Positions 33,077-42,093 of a stretch of DNA of 64,000 nucleotides are shown piece by piece. Position numbers and translations under genes: made by a program. The first letter of the stretch is position 1, and every line of letters begins with the position of its first letter. Under the pieces are notes generated by a model, which worked only from the letters and a program-made list of their open reading frames with translations, did no database searches and was not told the DNA's origin. This DNA comes from Pseudomonas yamanorum (GTDB taxonomy: Bacteria; Pseudomonadota; Gammaproteobacteria; Pseudomonadales; Pseudomonadaceae), in the NCBI RefSeq assembly GCF_900105735.1, contig NZ_LT629793.1:744001-808000 (forward strand), read 5' to 3'.

Positions 33077-33092
33077 CTTAACTGAAACTGAA
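33077..33092 (-). promoter_or_regulatory. BqsR-like box upstream of the bqs operon
   Basis: On the minus strand, TTCAG-N6-TTAAG, one mismatch from the TTAAG-N6-TTAAG tandem reported for P. aeruginosa BqsR. It sits 56-71 bases before the first PepSY gene, a good position for activation. Confidence 0.65.
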
Positions 33093-33109
33093 TTGCCACC
33101 ATGGCAATT
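33091..33109. promoter_or_regulatory. Perfect palindrome between the divergent bqs and patatin genes
   Basis: AATTGCCA (33091-33098), CCA, then TGGCAATT (33102-33109). It abuts the BqsR-like box and lies midway between two divergent genes, so it looks like an operator for an unidentified dimeric regulator. Confidence 0.5.
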
Positions 33110-33180
33110 CTGCGTAATACCTTTGCCTGCAACCGCGCAAGATTTCCTATACTGCCCCGCTCGCTGTCGATGAGACCGGT

Positions 33181-34260
33181 ATGACTGCTATCCACATGAA
33201 GTTCCCCGCCCTGACCCTCAAGGCCGGTAAACGCGCCTTCACACGCATTCGTGAGCAGGGGCTTGCGCCTGCGGACGTCGGCATCCTTCCCGGCGCCGCC
33301 GGCGGCCCCAAGGCCCTCGGCATCCAGGGTCTGGACCTGGCGCTGTTCGGCGACTGGCTGCCCCGCGCGCCACGTGAACGTGCACTGATCGGCGCCTCGA
33401 TTGGTTCCTGGCGGTTTGCCAGTGCGTGCCTGCCCGACCCGGTGCAAGGCCTGCTCGACCTGGGCCGGCTGTACAACGAACAGAGTTTTGCCAAAGGCGT
33501 GACCATGGCTGAAGTCAGCCAGAGTTGCGTGCGCATGCTCGATGACCTGCTGGCCGGCCGCGATGCCCGCGTGCTCGACAACCCGAACTACCGGCTGAAC
33601 ATCATGGTGGTCAAGAGCCATGGCCTGCTCGCCGACGATCATCGCGGTCGCCTCGGTTTGGGGCTGTCCTCGGTAATCGCCGACAACCTGCGGGGCCGCG
33701 CACGGTTGTCCCGGCACTTCGAACGGCTGATCGTCCACGACCCACGCCAGGCGCCACCACTGCATGCGCTGGAGGATTTCCCGTCGAGTTTCCTGAACCT
33801 GGATCTGGGCAACCTGCGCCAAGCGTTGCTGGCGTCAGGCTCGATCCCCATGGTGATGCAAGGCGTGCGCGACCTGCCGGGCGCCGGTGCTGGCACCTAC
33901 CGCGATGGCGGCCTGCTGGACTATCACCTCGACCTGCCCTACCACGGCGATGACATCGTGCTGTACCCGCACTTCACCGACCGGGTCATTCCCGGCTGGT
34001 TCGACAAGGGCTTGCCGTGGCGCCGCGCGAATCAACAGGGACTGCAGGATGTATTACTGCTGGCACCGTCGAAGGAATACCTGGCCCGCCTGCCCCACGG
34101 CAAACTGCCAGACCGCAGCGACTTCAAGCGCTTCATGGGCGATGACCCGGGCCGCAACAAATATTGGCAAACCGCGATGAGCGAAAGCCAGCGGCTGGGG
34201 GACGAGTTTCTGCAACTGGCCGACAACGGCCAATTGGGCGAACGCCTGCTGGCCCTCTAG
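33181..34260 (+). CDS. Patatin-like phospholipase family protein
   Basis: A 359-residue protein with the patatin Ser-Asp dyad: GXSXG as GASIG with Ser73, and DGG with Asp242 (YRDGGLLDYHLDLPY). The oxyanion-type glycine stretch PGAAGGPKALG is at about residues 38-48. It probably hydrolyses acyl lipids in the cytoplasm or inner membrane; no signal peptide is seen. The start has no strong ribosome site. It is divergent from the bqs operon. A metal or cationic-stress link is possible from position only. Confidence 0.82.
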   Translation: MTAIHMKFPALTLKAGKRAFTRIREQGLAPADVGILPGAAGGPKALGIQGLDLALFGDWLPRAPRERALIGASIGSWRFASACLPDPVQGLLDLGRLYNEQSFAKGVTMAEVSQSCVRMLDDLLAGRDARVLDNPNYRLNIMVVKSHGLLADDHRGRLGLGLSSVIADNLRGRARLSRHFERLIVHDPRQAPPLHALEDFPSSFLNLDLGNLRQALLASGSIPMVMQGVRDLPGAGAGTYRDGGLLDYHLDLPYHGDDIVLYPHFTDRVIPGWFDKGLPWRRANQQGLQDVLLLAPSKEYLARLPHGKLPDRSDFKRFMGDDPGRNKYWQTAMSESQRLGDEFLQLADNGQLGERLLAL

Positions 34261-34270
34261 CGCCCTCTCC

Positions 34271-34367
34271 GTAGCAGCTGTCGAGCCCAAGCGAGGCTGC
34301 GTCGGCAGCACCTCGGTTTGCCAGACAAACCGTCAACGCAGCCTCGCCAAGGCTCGACAGCTGCTAC
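34271..34367. repeat. Inverted repeat of the CAGCTGTCGAGCC family, copy 2
   Basis: The arms GTAGCAGCTGTCGAGCC...GCGAGGCTGCGT (34271-34302) and their reverse complement (34336-34367) match the element at 30316-30396. It lies between the patatin-like gene and queD. Confidence 0.85.
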
Positions 34368-34440
34368 GCGGTATGCGCGCGGCCGCGACAAACTGTTAAA
34401 CTCGCCGCCTGCCAGACACCTCACCGAGCTGAAAAACCCT

Positions 34441-34797
34441 GTGGAAATCTTCAAAGAGTTTACCTTCGAGTCCGCCCACCGCCTGCCCCACGTTCCGGAA
34501 GGCCACAAATGCGGGCGCCTGCATGGCCATTCGTTCAAGGTGGCGATCCACCTCAGCGGCGACCTCGACCCGCATACCGGCTGGATCCGTGACTTCTCGG
34601 AGATCAAGGCGATTTTCAAGCCGCTCTACGAACGCCTCGATCACAACTACCTCAATGACATTCCGGGCCTTGAAAACCCCACCAGCGAAGTGCTGGCCAA
34701 GTGGATCTGGAATGAGTTGAAACCGTTGTTGCCGGAACTCAGCGCGATTCGCATCCATGAGACCTGCACCAGCGGCTGCATCTATCGCGGCGAGTAA
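34441..34797 (+). CDS. queD: 6-carboxytetrahydropterin synthase QueD
   Basis: A 118-residue T-fold enzyme converting 7,8-dihydroneopterin triphosphate to 6-carboxytetrahydropterin in queuosine synthesis. Zinc ligands His13 (ESAHRL), His28 and His30 (RLHGHS) and catalytic Cys24 are present, with the late [10 protein letters not shown] motif. GTG 34441 ([14 protein letters not shown]) gives the family length; the ATG upstream at 34318 lies in the repeat region and is rejected. Position agrees with PA2666. A strong terminator follows. Confidence 0.94.
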   Translation: MEIFKEFTFESAHRLPHVPEGHKCGRLHGHSFKVAIHLSGDLDPHTGWIRDFSEIKAIFKPLYERLDHNYLNDIPGLENPTSEVLAKWIWNELKPLLPELSAIRIHETCTSGCIYRGE

Positions 34798-34808
34798 GCC
34801 CGCGTTGT

Positions 34809-34836
34809 AAAAAACCACCCTTGCGGTGGTTTTTTT
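34809..34836 (+). terminator. Rho-independent terminator of queD
   Basis: AAAAAACCACC and GGTGGTTTTTT pair around a CTTGC loop, ending in a run of T residues, 12 bases after the queD stop. Confidence 0.92.
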
Positions 34837-34890
34837 ATGTCGGTAAGTCCCTTACAGTCAGGGCCTCTTGCACAGAAGGCGCACGCTGCG

Positions 34891-35343
34891 ATGCCACCCC
34901 TTATCCGCCCCGCTACCGTTGACGATATCGCCGCCATCGAGGCCATTGTCTACGCCGCCTACTCCCCTTACATCGAACGAATCGGGCGCAAGCCAGGGCC
35001 GATACTGGATGACTATGGCCACCAAGTTGCAGCCGGAGGGGTGCACGTGCTTGAGCGCGCGGGCCGGGTGCATGGATTTGTCGTACTGATCCATCACGAC
35101 GAGTACCTGCTGCTGGATAACCTGGCCGTCGACCCCGGCGCCCAGGGTTTAGGTTACGGGCGCCTGCTGCTGGAGTTCACCGAACGCCAGGCCTGGCAGG
35201 GTTCCATCCGCCTCTATACCAATGAAGCGATGACCGAAAATATCGCGTTGTACGCCCGCAAAGGGTATGTGGAAACCCATCGCGCCGAAGAAAACGGTCT
35301 GCGTCGGGTTTACATGCAAAAAGAGCTCACCGCCTCGCACTGA
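34891..35343 (+). CDS. GNAT family N-acetyltransferase
   Basis: A 150-residue GNAT protein: MPPLIRPATVDDIAAIEAIV, then LLLDNLAVDPGAQGLGYGRLLL (strand beta-4 with the QGLGYG acetyl-CoA loop) and YTNEAMTENIALYARKGYVE. ATG 34891 follows an AGAAGG ribosome site; an in-frame ATG at 34837 lies in the queD terminator and would need a transcript from upstream, so it is not used. Substrate unknown. The Nudix gene follows after 10 bases, so they are likely co-transcribed. Confidence 0.85.
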   Translation: MPPLIRPATVDDIAAIEAIVYAAYSPYIERIGRKPGPILDDYGHQVAAGGVHVLERAGRVHGFVVLIHHDEYLLLDNLAVDPGAQGLGYGRLLLEFTERQAWQGSIRLYTNEAMTENIALYARKGYVETHRAEENGLRRVYMQKELTASH

Positions 35344-35353
35344 AGGAGTTCCC

Positions 35354-35977
35354 ATGGAAAACACCTGGCTGGCCCAGGCCAAGCGTTTGCAAGCGTTGGC
35401 CTCCACGGGGCTGCACTTCTGTACCGATGACTTCGAGCGCGAGCGCCTCGAGGAAATCGCCCAGATTGCCCACAGCATGCTGGCGCAGTTGGGCGAGGTG
35501 CCGCTGGAGCGCATCACCGGGCTGGTGCCGGATTTTGCCAAGCGCTATTCCACGCCCATGATTGATGTGCGGGGCGCGGTGATTGAGGGCGACCGGATCC
35601 TGTTGGTGCGCGAGCTGACGGATGGCTGCTGGGCGTTGCCTGGTGGTTATGCGGATATTGGTTTGTCGGCTGCTGAAAACATCATCAAGGAGATCCGCGA
35701 AGAGGCCGGACTGACCGTCACCGCGAGGGCGCTGTACAGCGTCACCCATAAGGCCAAAGGCTTGTACCGGCCGGATATCCGCGACTTCTACAAACTCTAT
35801 TTTCTGTGCGAACGGGTTGATCAACTGGCACCAACAGCGGGGTTCGAAACCACGGAAGTCGGGTTCTTCAGCCTCGACGACCTGCCGCCGTTGTCCCGTG
35901 GCCGCACCATTGAAAGCGACCTTGAAGCGGCCTTTGCATTTCATCGCGGCGAGACCACTCACACCCTGTTCGATTGA
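35354..35977 (+). CDS. Nudix hydrolase with N-terminal accessory domain
   Basis: A 207-residue protein. Residues 1-65 form a helical N-terminal domain found in this Nudix subgroup. The Nudix box is GGYADIGLSAAENIIKEI then REEAGL; the usual Glu after the second glycine is Leu, while the metal-binding REExxE core equivalent (KEIREEAG) is kept. The substrate (probably a nucleoside diphosphate derivative) cannot be read. AAGGAG precedes ATG 35354. It follows the GNAT gene closely. Confidence 0.85.
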   Translation: MENTWLAQAKRLQALASTGLHFCTDDFERERLEEIAQIAHSMLAQLGEVPLERITGLVPDFAKRYSTPMIDVRGAVIEGDRILLVRELTDGCWALPGGYADIGLSAAENIIKEIREEAGLTVTARALYSVTHKAKGLYRPDIRDFYKLYFLCERVDQLAPTAGFETTEVGFFSLDDLPPLSRGRTIESDLEAAFAFHRGETTHTLFD

Positions 35978-36077
35978 ATAACCGGTGATCCAATTTGTAT
36001 CACCGCTGCACCGCTTTCGCGCCTGACTGGGCAGAAAGACCAATCCCTCCTGCGCACACCCCCTGTTTGGCTATAAA

Positions 36078-36145
36078 TACTGTGCAACCTGCACAGTACT
36101 GACCGTGCGCCTGTCACTGCCTTGCACTTGGCACGACGGGTGCAA
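36078..36145. promoter_or_regulatory. Two inverted repeats upstream of codB (candidate operators)
   Basis: TACTGTGCA (36078-36086) and TGCACAGTA (36090-36098) form a perfect 9-bp inverted repeat with a 3-base spacer. A second pair, TTGCAC (36122-36127) and GTGCAA (36140-36145), follows. Both share the TGCAC core and lie 35-102 bases before codB, the expected place for a pathway regulator. Confidence 0.6.
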
Positions 36146-36179
36146 TAGGCCTGCGTCACTCATTCAGGGAGAACGGCAC

Positions 36180-37448
36180 ATGACGCAGAACGAACCGGGC
36201 AATGACTACCCTCTCAGCGAGGTGCCCATGCATGCCCGCAAAGGCCTGGCTTCCACCGCCATGGTGCTGCTGGGCTTTACCTTTTTTACCGCGACCATGT
36301 TCGCCGGCGGCAAGCTGGGGGTGGCCTTCAGCTTTACCCAGATGCTCGGCGTCGTGGCCCTGGGTAACCTGCTGTTGGGTATCTACGCCGCAGGCTTGGG
36401 TTACATCGCGTTCAAGAGCGGTTTGAACTCGGTGCTGATGGGGCGCTTCTGCTTCGGTGAAGTGGGCAGCAAGTTGAGCGACTTGATCCTCGGTTTCACC
36501 CAGATCGGCTGGTACGCCTGGGGCACCGCCACTGCTGCCGTGGTACTGGGCAAGTATTTCGAGTTGAGCCAGGGCAGCGTACTGGGGTTGATGGTGCTGT
36601 TTGGCATGGTGTTCTGCGCGACGGCCTATGTGGGCTATCGCGGGTTGGAGATTCTGTCCTACATCGCCGTGCCGGCCATGGGCATTTTGCTGTTTCTGTC
36701 GATGTGGGTCGCCACGGTAAAAGTCGGCGGATTGGACGGGCTGCTGGCCGTGGTACCTACCGGTGAACTGGATATGTCCACCGCCATCACGCTGGTGTTC
36801 GGCACCTTCGTCAGCGGCGCGACCCAGGCCACCAACTGGACGCGGTTCTCGCGCTCGGCCAAAGTCGCGGTGCTGGCCAGCCTGATCGGCTTCTTTATCG
36901 GCAATGGCTTGATGGTGTTGATCGGTGCCTACGGCGCCATCGTCTACCAGCAGCCCGACGTGGTCGAGGTGTTGCTGCTGCAAGGCTTTGCCATGGCGGC
37001 CATGGCAATGTTGTTGCTGAATATCTGGAGCACCCAGGACAACACCATCTACAACTTCGCCGTCGCCGGCTGCAACCTGCTGCGCACCAAGCGCCGCAAA
37101 ACGGTGACCCTGGCCGGCGCGGTGATCGGCACCCTGCTGGCACTGCTGGGCATGTACGACATGCTGGTGCCCTACCTGATCCTGCTGGGCACGGTGATTC
37201 CACCGATTGGCGGCGTGATCATGGCGGACTTTTTCTATCGCTACCGTGGCCACTATCCACGCCTGGCCGATACGCGCCTGCCGGCTTTCAACTGGCCAGG
37301 ACTGATCGCCTATGCCGTGGGCACGGTGCTGGCCTTTCATTCGCCGTGGGTTGCTCCACTGGTGGGGATTGTGGCGGCGTCGCTGACCTATATCGTGCTG
37401 ACCAGTGTGCTACGGGTGCGGGCGCCCTTGGCTGACGTGCGGGCATGA
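36180..37448 (+). CDS. codB: Cytosine permease
   Basis: A 422-residue NCS1-family permease with about 12 helices, starting MTQNEPGNDYPLSEVPMHARKG. Family segments include FTFFTATMFAGGKLGVAFSF, GQIGWYAWGTATAAVVLG-type helix 3 and IWSTQDNTIYNFAVAG. It imports cytosine with H+ or Na+. ATG 36180 has a GGGAGAACGGCAC ribosome site; an upstream in-frame start lies in the operator region. The stop overlaps the regulator gene as ATGA. With codA it forms a cytosine salvage operon. Confidence 0.93.
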   Translation: MTQNEPGNDYPLSEVPMHARKGLASTAMVLLGFTFFTATMFAGGKLGVAFSFTQMLGVVALGNLLLGIYAAGLGYIAFKSGLNSVLMGRFCFGEVGSKLSDLILGFTQIGWYAWGTATAAVVLGKYFELSQGSVLGLMVLFGMVFCATAYVGYRGLEILSYIAVPAMGILLFLSMWVATVKVGGLDGLLAVVPTGELDMSTAITLVFGTFVSGATQATNWTRFSRSAKVAVLASLIGFFIGNGLMVLIGAYGAIVYQQPDVVEVLLLQGFAMAAMAMLLLNIWSTQDNTIYNFAVAGCNLLRTKRRKTVTLAGAVIGTLLALLGMYDMLVPYLILLGTVIPPIGGVIMADFFYRYRGHYPRLADTRLPAFNWPGLIAYAVGTVLAFHSPWVAPLVGIVAASLTYIVLTSVLRVRAPLADVRA

Positions 37449-38662
37449 GCCTGACGATAGCCGATGTGCTGGCCTTGCCCGGGCTGGAGTCGATGTGCCT
37501 GCGGGCCGGGGAAGCCGGCCTGGAGAATACGGTGCGCTGGCCCTATGTCGCGGAAAACAGCGGCATCGCAGAATGGGTGCTGGGGGGCGAACTGGTGTTT
37601 GTCACCGGCATCAACCACCCACGGGATGAGGCCAATCTGCTGGAGCTGCTGGACGAAGCCTGTCAGCGCCAGGTCGCCGGCCTGGTGATCCTCACGGGGC
37701 CGGACTATATCCACGCGATTCCCCAGCGTCTGCTGGAAGCGGCGCAAGAGGCGGGCATGCCGCTGATCGAACAGCCGTACTCGTTGAAGATGGTGCTGGT
37801 GACCCAGGCCATCGGGTCGGCGTTGATCCAGTCGCAACAGCTGGGGCGCTCGCGACATGATGTGCTGGAGCGCCTGCTGGCCGGTGATTACCAATCCCTG
37901 GATTTGCTGTTGCACCGCGCCGCGCAGCTGGACATGCCGTTGGCCGGACATTGGCAGCTCGTCCAGCTGCAACTGGACGGCAGCGAAGCACTGTTCGCCC
38001 AGGGTGAGGCGCCGGTGGTGGAGGCACAGCTTGCCCGTCAGCACGATGCCATTACCCGGCGTTTGCGCCAGTTTTCGGCGCAGCACCCTTCGCGTTTGCC
38101 CGTGCTGGGGCGTGCCGGACAATGGACGTTGCTGTTGCCGGCGATGGACGCCGGTGCGGCATTGGCCAACCGCCAGTTGTTGGCAGGCTGGTTGAAAGCA
38201 CTGAACCTGCGCCTGACGCCGTTGAAACTGTTTATTGGCCTGAGTGCTGCCGCTCACCCACCCGCGCGCCTGGTCCAGGCCCTGGATGAGGCGCGCCAGG
38301 CGTTGGCCGCCGCGCGACGGTTCAGTGAGCGCGCCGGGCTGTGCGTCTACGATGAGTTGGGGGTACTCAAGTTGCTCAGCGGCGTGCGTGATCGCGCCCT
38401 GCTCGACCAGTTTCTCAACGAACGCCTGGGGCCGCTGCTGCGGCACGACGTGCACCACGGCCCAAGCCTGATGCCAACCCTGGAAGCCTGGTTCCACGAG
38501 AATGGTAACCTTGTGGCCGCCGCCCAGCGGCTGGCGGTTCACCGCAACACCCTGACGCACCGCGTCCAGCGCATCGAAGCCCTGTGCGGCCTGAGCCTGG
38601 ACAATGCTTATGACCGACTGGACATCGGCATCGCGCTGATGATCTGGCGGCTGTCTGCCTGA
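37445..38662 (+). CDS. PucR/CdaR family transcriptional regulator
   Basis: A 405-residue regulator with an N-terminal PucR domain (about 1-120; EWVLGGELVFVTGINHP), a middle GGDEF-like PucR-type domain, and a C-terminal HTH_30 (NLVAAAQRLAVHRNTLTHRV). It lies between codB and codA and is coupled to codB by ATGA, so it probably controls cytosine or pyrimidine salvage and itself. The TGCAC repeats upstream of codB are candidate sites, by inference. Confidence 0.87.
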   Translation: MSLTIADVLALPGLESMCLRAGEAGLENTVRWPYVAENSGIAEWVLGGELVFVTGINHPRDEANLLELLDEACQRQVAGLVILTGPDYIHAIPQRLLEAAQEAGMPLIEQPYSLKMVLVTQAIGSALIQSQQLGRSRHDVLERLLAGDYQSLDLLLHRAAQLDMPLAGHWQLVQLQLDGSEALFAQGEAPVVEAQLARQHDAITRRLRQFSAQHPSRLPVLGRAGQWTLLLPAMDAGAALANRQLLAGWLKALNLRLTPLKLFIGLSAAAHPPARLVQALDEARQALAAARRFSERAGLCVYDELGVLKLLSGVRDRALLDQFLNERLGPLLRHDVHHGPSLMPTLEAWFHENGNLVAAAQRLAVHRNTLTHRVQRIEALCGLSLDNAYDRLDIGIALMIWRLSA

Positions 38663-38689
38663 CTGTTTTTTGCCAAGAGGAACTTGCCC

Positions 38690-39925
38690 ATGCACATCAT
38701 CAACGCCCGCCTGCGCAACCGTGAAGGCCTGCATGATCTGCACCTGGAACACGGCCGGATCGCCAGCATCACCCAACAAGGCGCTGCTCCCATAGCCGGC
38801 CCCGACGATCTGGACGCCGCCGGCAACCTGGTGGTACCTCCCTTTGTCGAGCCGCACATCCACCTCGACGCCACCCTGACCGCTGGCGAGCCGCGCTGGA
38901 ACATGAGCGGCACACTGTTTGAAGGCATCGAGTGCTGGGGCGAACGCAAGGCCACCATCACCCTGGAAGACACAAAGACCCGCGCAAAAAAAACCATCCA
39001 GACCCTGGCCGCCCATGGCATCCAGCATGTGCGCACCCATGTCGACGTCACCGACCCGGACCTCACCGCGCTCAAGGCCATGCTCGAAGTGCGCGAGGAA
39101 ACCGGCCACCTGATCGACCTGCAAATCGTCGCCTTCCCCCAGGAGGGCATCGAGTCCTACCGCAATGGCCGCGAGTTGATGGAAGAGGCCATTCGCCTGG
39201 GTGCCGACGTGATCGGCGGCATCCCGCACTTTGAATACACCCGCGACCAGGGAGTGAGTTCGGTGAAGTTCCTGATGGACCTGGCCGAGCGCACCGGTTG
39301 CCTGGTAGACGTGCACTGCGACGAAACAGACGACCCGCACTCGCGCTTCCTCGAAGTGCTGGCAGAAGAAGCCCGCAGCCGCGACATGGGCGCTCGCGTG
39401 ACCGCCAGCCACACCACGGCCATGGGCTCTTACGACAATGCCTACTGCGCCAAGCTCTTCCGCCTGCTGGGGCATTCGGGCATCAGCTTTGTCTCCTGCC
39501 CCACCGAAAGCATCCACCTGCAGGGCCGCTTCGACACCTTCCCCAAACGCCGCGGCGTGACCCGGGTCAACGAACTGCTGGAGGCCGGCATGAACGTCTG
39601 CTTCGGCCAGGACTCCATCGTCGACCCTTGGTATCCACTGGGTAACGGCAATATTTTGCGGGTGCTGGAAGCCGGGCTGCATATCTGCCACATGCTCGGC
39701 TACCGCAACCTGCAAAGCGCACTGGACCTGGTGACCGACAACAGCGCCAAGGCCATGGCCTTGGGGGATCGTTATGGCCTGGAACCGGGACGTCCAGCGA
39801 ACCTGTTGATCCTGTCTGCGGACAGCGACTATGAAGTGATTCGCAGCCAGGGATTGCCGCTGTATTCGATTCGCGCAGGCAAAGTGCTGATGAAGCGCCA
39901 GCCGGCGCAGGTGGAGTTTTTGTAG
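38690..39925 (+). CDS. codA: Cytosine deaminase
   Basis: A 411-residue amidohydrolase that deaminates cytosine to uracil. Metal and catalytic residues are visible in EPHIHLDATLTAGEP, VDVHCDETDD, ASHTTAMGSYDNAYC and CFGQDSIVDPWYP. ATG 38690 (MHIINARLRNREGL) follows an AAGAGGA site; an upstream TTG adds two residues. It is third in the codB-regulator-codA operon. Only two bases separate its stop from the stop of the convergent lipase gene. Confidence 0.94.
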   Translation: MHIINARLRNREGLHDLHLEHGRIASITQQGAAPIAGPDDLDAAGNLVVPPFVEPHIHLDATLTAGEPRWNMSGTLFEGIECWGERKATITLEDTKTRAKKTIQTLAAHGIQHVRTHVDVTDPDLTALKAMLEVREETGHLIDLQIVAFPQEGIESYRNGRELMEEAIRLGADVIGGIPHFEYTRDQGVSSVKFLMDLAERTGCLVDVHCDETDDPHSRFLEVLAEEARSRDMGARVTASHTTAMGSYDNAYCAKLFRLLGHSGISFVSCPTESIHLQGRFDTFPKRRGVTRVNELLEAGMNVCFGQDSIVDPWYPLGNGNILRVLEAGLHICHMLGYRNLQSALDLVTDNSAKAMALGDRYGLEPGRPANLLILSADSDYEVIRSQGLPLYSIRAGKVLMKRQPAQVEFL

Positions 39926-39927
39926 GC

Positions 39928-42081
39928 TCATACGATTGAGTCGATATCGAGGGTTTGCGGCTTTCCCCAGCCGTCATCCGGTTGTGGCGGGATGCTCGCC
40001 ACTTGGGTGAACTCACGGTTTTGCGGGTGGGCGAACCAGCGCTTCAGGCTGGATTGCAGGGTTGGGGATGAAGCGTGGCTGCCATAGACGTCGCGGGCCT
40101 GGAGGCGGCGCCAGCGGAGGGTTTCCAAACGATCGCGACTGTCTTTCAGCCGATCGACTTCCTGACTCAACGGCTCGTGGTGTTCGTAGCCACGCTGGTT
40201 GGCTGGACGGTGTAGGTCCAGTTTTTTTCGTTGTTCCCGTAACTGGTGCTGCATGGTGAACAGGGCTTTGTCGATCAGTTCAAATTCACGGGAGGTCACG
40301 AGGGTGCCATGGGTATCGAGGGTTTGCTGCCAACGGCGCAACGTGGCCCAGGCGGCGGGGATATAGCTGACGATCATGGAGTGATGGGCACTCTGAACAA
40401 GCTGTTTGATCAAGTTGGCGCGATCCGGCATGTCGCCATTGAGCCGCAATGCGCGTTTGCAAGCCGCGTCCTCGATGGATTCACAGCCAGGGGTCCACAA
40501 GATCGAGGACTCTGTACCGTCCGGTAGCAGGACCGGCATGAAGTGTTGCTGCGCGCCATGGTGTTGGTAAGGATTGCCGGTCAGCCGGACCAAGCCCAAG
40601 GCAAACAGCAGACCGCCGGGCGCAGGGTTGCTGAATAGCAACACGGCGCCAGGGATCCAGAGTTTGGCAGTGGTGTTCATCCAGGGCGCAGGCACACTCG
40701 GGACAGGGTCATTGTGATTGACGATGCGGTGGTGCACCAGAGCGGAGGCACCGTCGGTGAATTCGGAGTCGGCAGCTCGGGGGGCTCCGTAGGTATATAG
40801 GAGGATGTTGTAGTGGGCATGTTCAGTTCGACGTAATCCCTCAGCCAGTAACAAGGCAATAGCACCACCAAGGCTGTGCCCGCAAATCACGATGCGCTGC
40901 CCTGTATAAAATTGGTCAAGGTAGCGCCTTACAAAATCACGCATGGCCTGATAAGCCTGATGAAAGCCTTCATGAGCCTTGCCTACACCATCGACAAACG
41001 ACACTTGATGGGCATTTGCATCCCGCAGTTTATCGGCGCCACTGGCCGTGCCCCTTATAGCAACAAGGATCACTTCATCGTGATGGCAGATATATGCCTG
41101 AGTGTCAGTGCCGTGCTTTTTATCGTCAAAAAAATGCACGCGTGCCGGATGTTCCTGCTCTGTCCCCAACTCAGTGCGATTTTGCTGATACAAATCAGGG
41201 TCGAAGGGCAAAATTTCGAAACGCCGGGAATACGGTACGTCTTCATAAACCGGGTAAAAGTGTTGCACTAGCTCAACATCGACTTTCCAGGGTTCCTGAT
41301 ACCCCGATAGCCTGTCGGCAAAGAATTGACCAACGCTGGGGTCCATTGGAAAGCTGACTTGATCGATGGGTTTTGTTGGAGGCTCCTGTCCAAAATCGCA
41401 ATAGCTCAACGTGGACATCAGTGCCAATTGATAGAGGTTCAAGGCACAGAATTGATCCTCGGTGGACAGCATAGGGCGCAGTGCTCGCAATGGGCGAACC
41501 TCAAGTACTGTATGCCGGTTGGGAAATAAAACGACACCAACCAACGTCGGCTGGGGTGGCCCGAATCCAAGGTCGGCCATCATTTTTAGTGCATGTCGGG
41601 GGGGCCGATGAGTACGGGACGCCAAGGGTGGCAAGTGAGCGGAATGTCGAACCAGATCACGCACTTCAATCTGATAGAAGTGGTCCGTCTGACTCTTCGT
41701 AACCTTTCGTTCCACACGTTGGCCGTCGGGGTGTAGAAAGCGGGTTTGCTCCGCGCGAACCTGCAGTTCAGTAATAGGTAGAGGGTAGCTATCACGATGT
41801 TGCAAAGAGTCATAATAGTCAGCGCCAGCCGCCACATAGGTAGTATCAAAAATCAGGACAACCGGGCCCCGGTAATGATTCTCCAACTTCGTATAACCTT
41901 CTCCATTTAACCGTCCCCTGTATCGTTGCCCTCCGCTGTCGAACGTTGTAAAGGCAAGCCCGCCATACGCTTTTCCGTCGCCCGTTTCGTCAACGAGAGC
42001 AAAACTCAGCCAGCATCCACGAAGCTGACATGCAGGCATATATTCACTAAAAAAAGGCTGTTTCCATTCATCAAGTGCCAT
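39928..42081 (-). CDS. Class 3 lipase, probable type VI secretion effector (Tle2-like)
   Basis: A 717-residue protein without signal peptide. The N-terminal half is unlike known domains. An alpha/beta hydrolase of the lipase_3 family follows: the nucleophile motif GHSLGG has Ser403, Asp458 is in NHNDPVP, and a His cluster (YQHHGAQQH) may give the third residue. The C-terminal 150 residues are charged and helical. Being last in a VgrG-DUF4123-lipoprotein array, it fits the antibacterial phospholipase effectors (Tle families). Delivery by VgrG and phospholipase activity are inferred. It stops 2 bp from codA, on the opposite strand. Confidence 0.8.
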   Translation of the reverse strand: MALDEWKQPFFSEYMPACQLRGCWLSFALVDETGDGKAYGGLAFTTFDSGGQRYRGRLNGEGYTKLENHYRGPVVLIFDTTYVAAGADYYDSLQHRDSYPLPITELQVRAEQTRFLHPDGQRVERKVTKSQTDHFYQIEVRDLVRHSAHLPPLASRTHRPPRHALKMMADLGFGPPQPTLVGVVLFPNRHTVLEVRPLRALRPMLSTEDQFCALNLYQLALMSTLSYCDFGQEPPTKPIDQVSFPMDPSVGQFFADRLSGYQEPWKVDVELVQHFYPVYEDVPYSRRFEILPFDPDLYQQNRTELGTEQEHPARVHFFDDKKHGTDTQAYICHHDEVILVAIRGTASGADKLRDANAHQVSFVDGVGKAHEGFHQAYQAMRDFVRRYLDQFYTGQRIVICGHSLGGAIALLLAEGLRRTEHAHYNILLYTYGAPRAADSEFTDGASALVHHRIVNHNDPVPSVPAPWMNTTAKLWIPGAVLLFSNPAPGGLLFALGLVRLTGNPYQHHGAQQHFMPVLLPDGTESSILWTPGCESIEDAACKRALRLNGDMPDRANLIKQLVQSAHHSMIVSYIPAAWATLRRWQQTLDTHGTLVTSREFELIDKALFTMQHQLREQRKKLDLHRPANQRGYEHHEPLSQEVDRLKDSRDRLETLRWRRLQARDVYGSHASSPTLQSSLKRWFAHPQNREFTQVASIPPQPDDGWGKPQTLDIDSIV

Positions 42082-42093
42082 GGCTGAATATCC

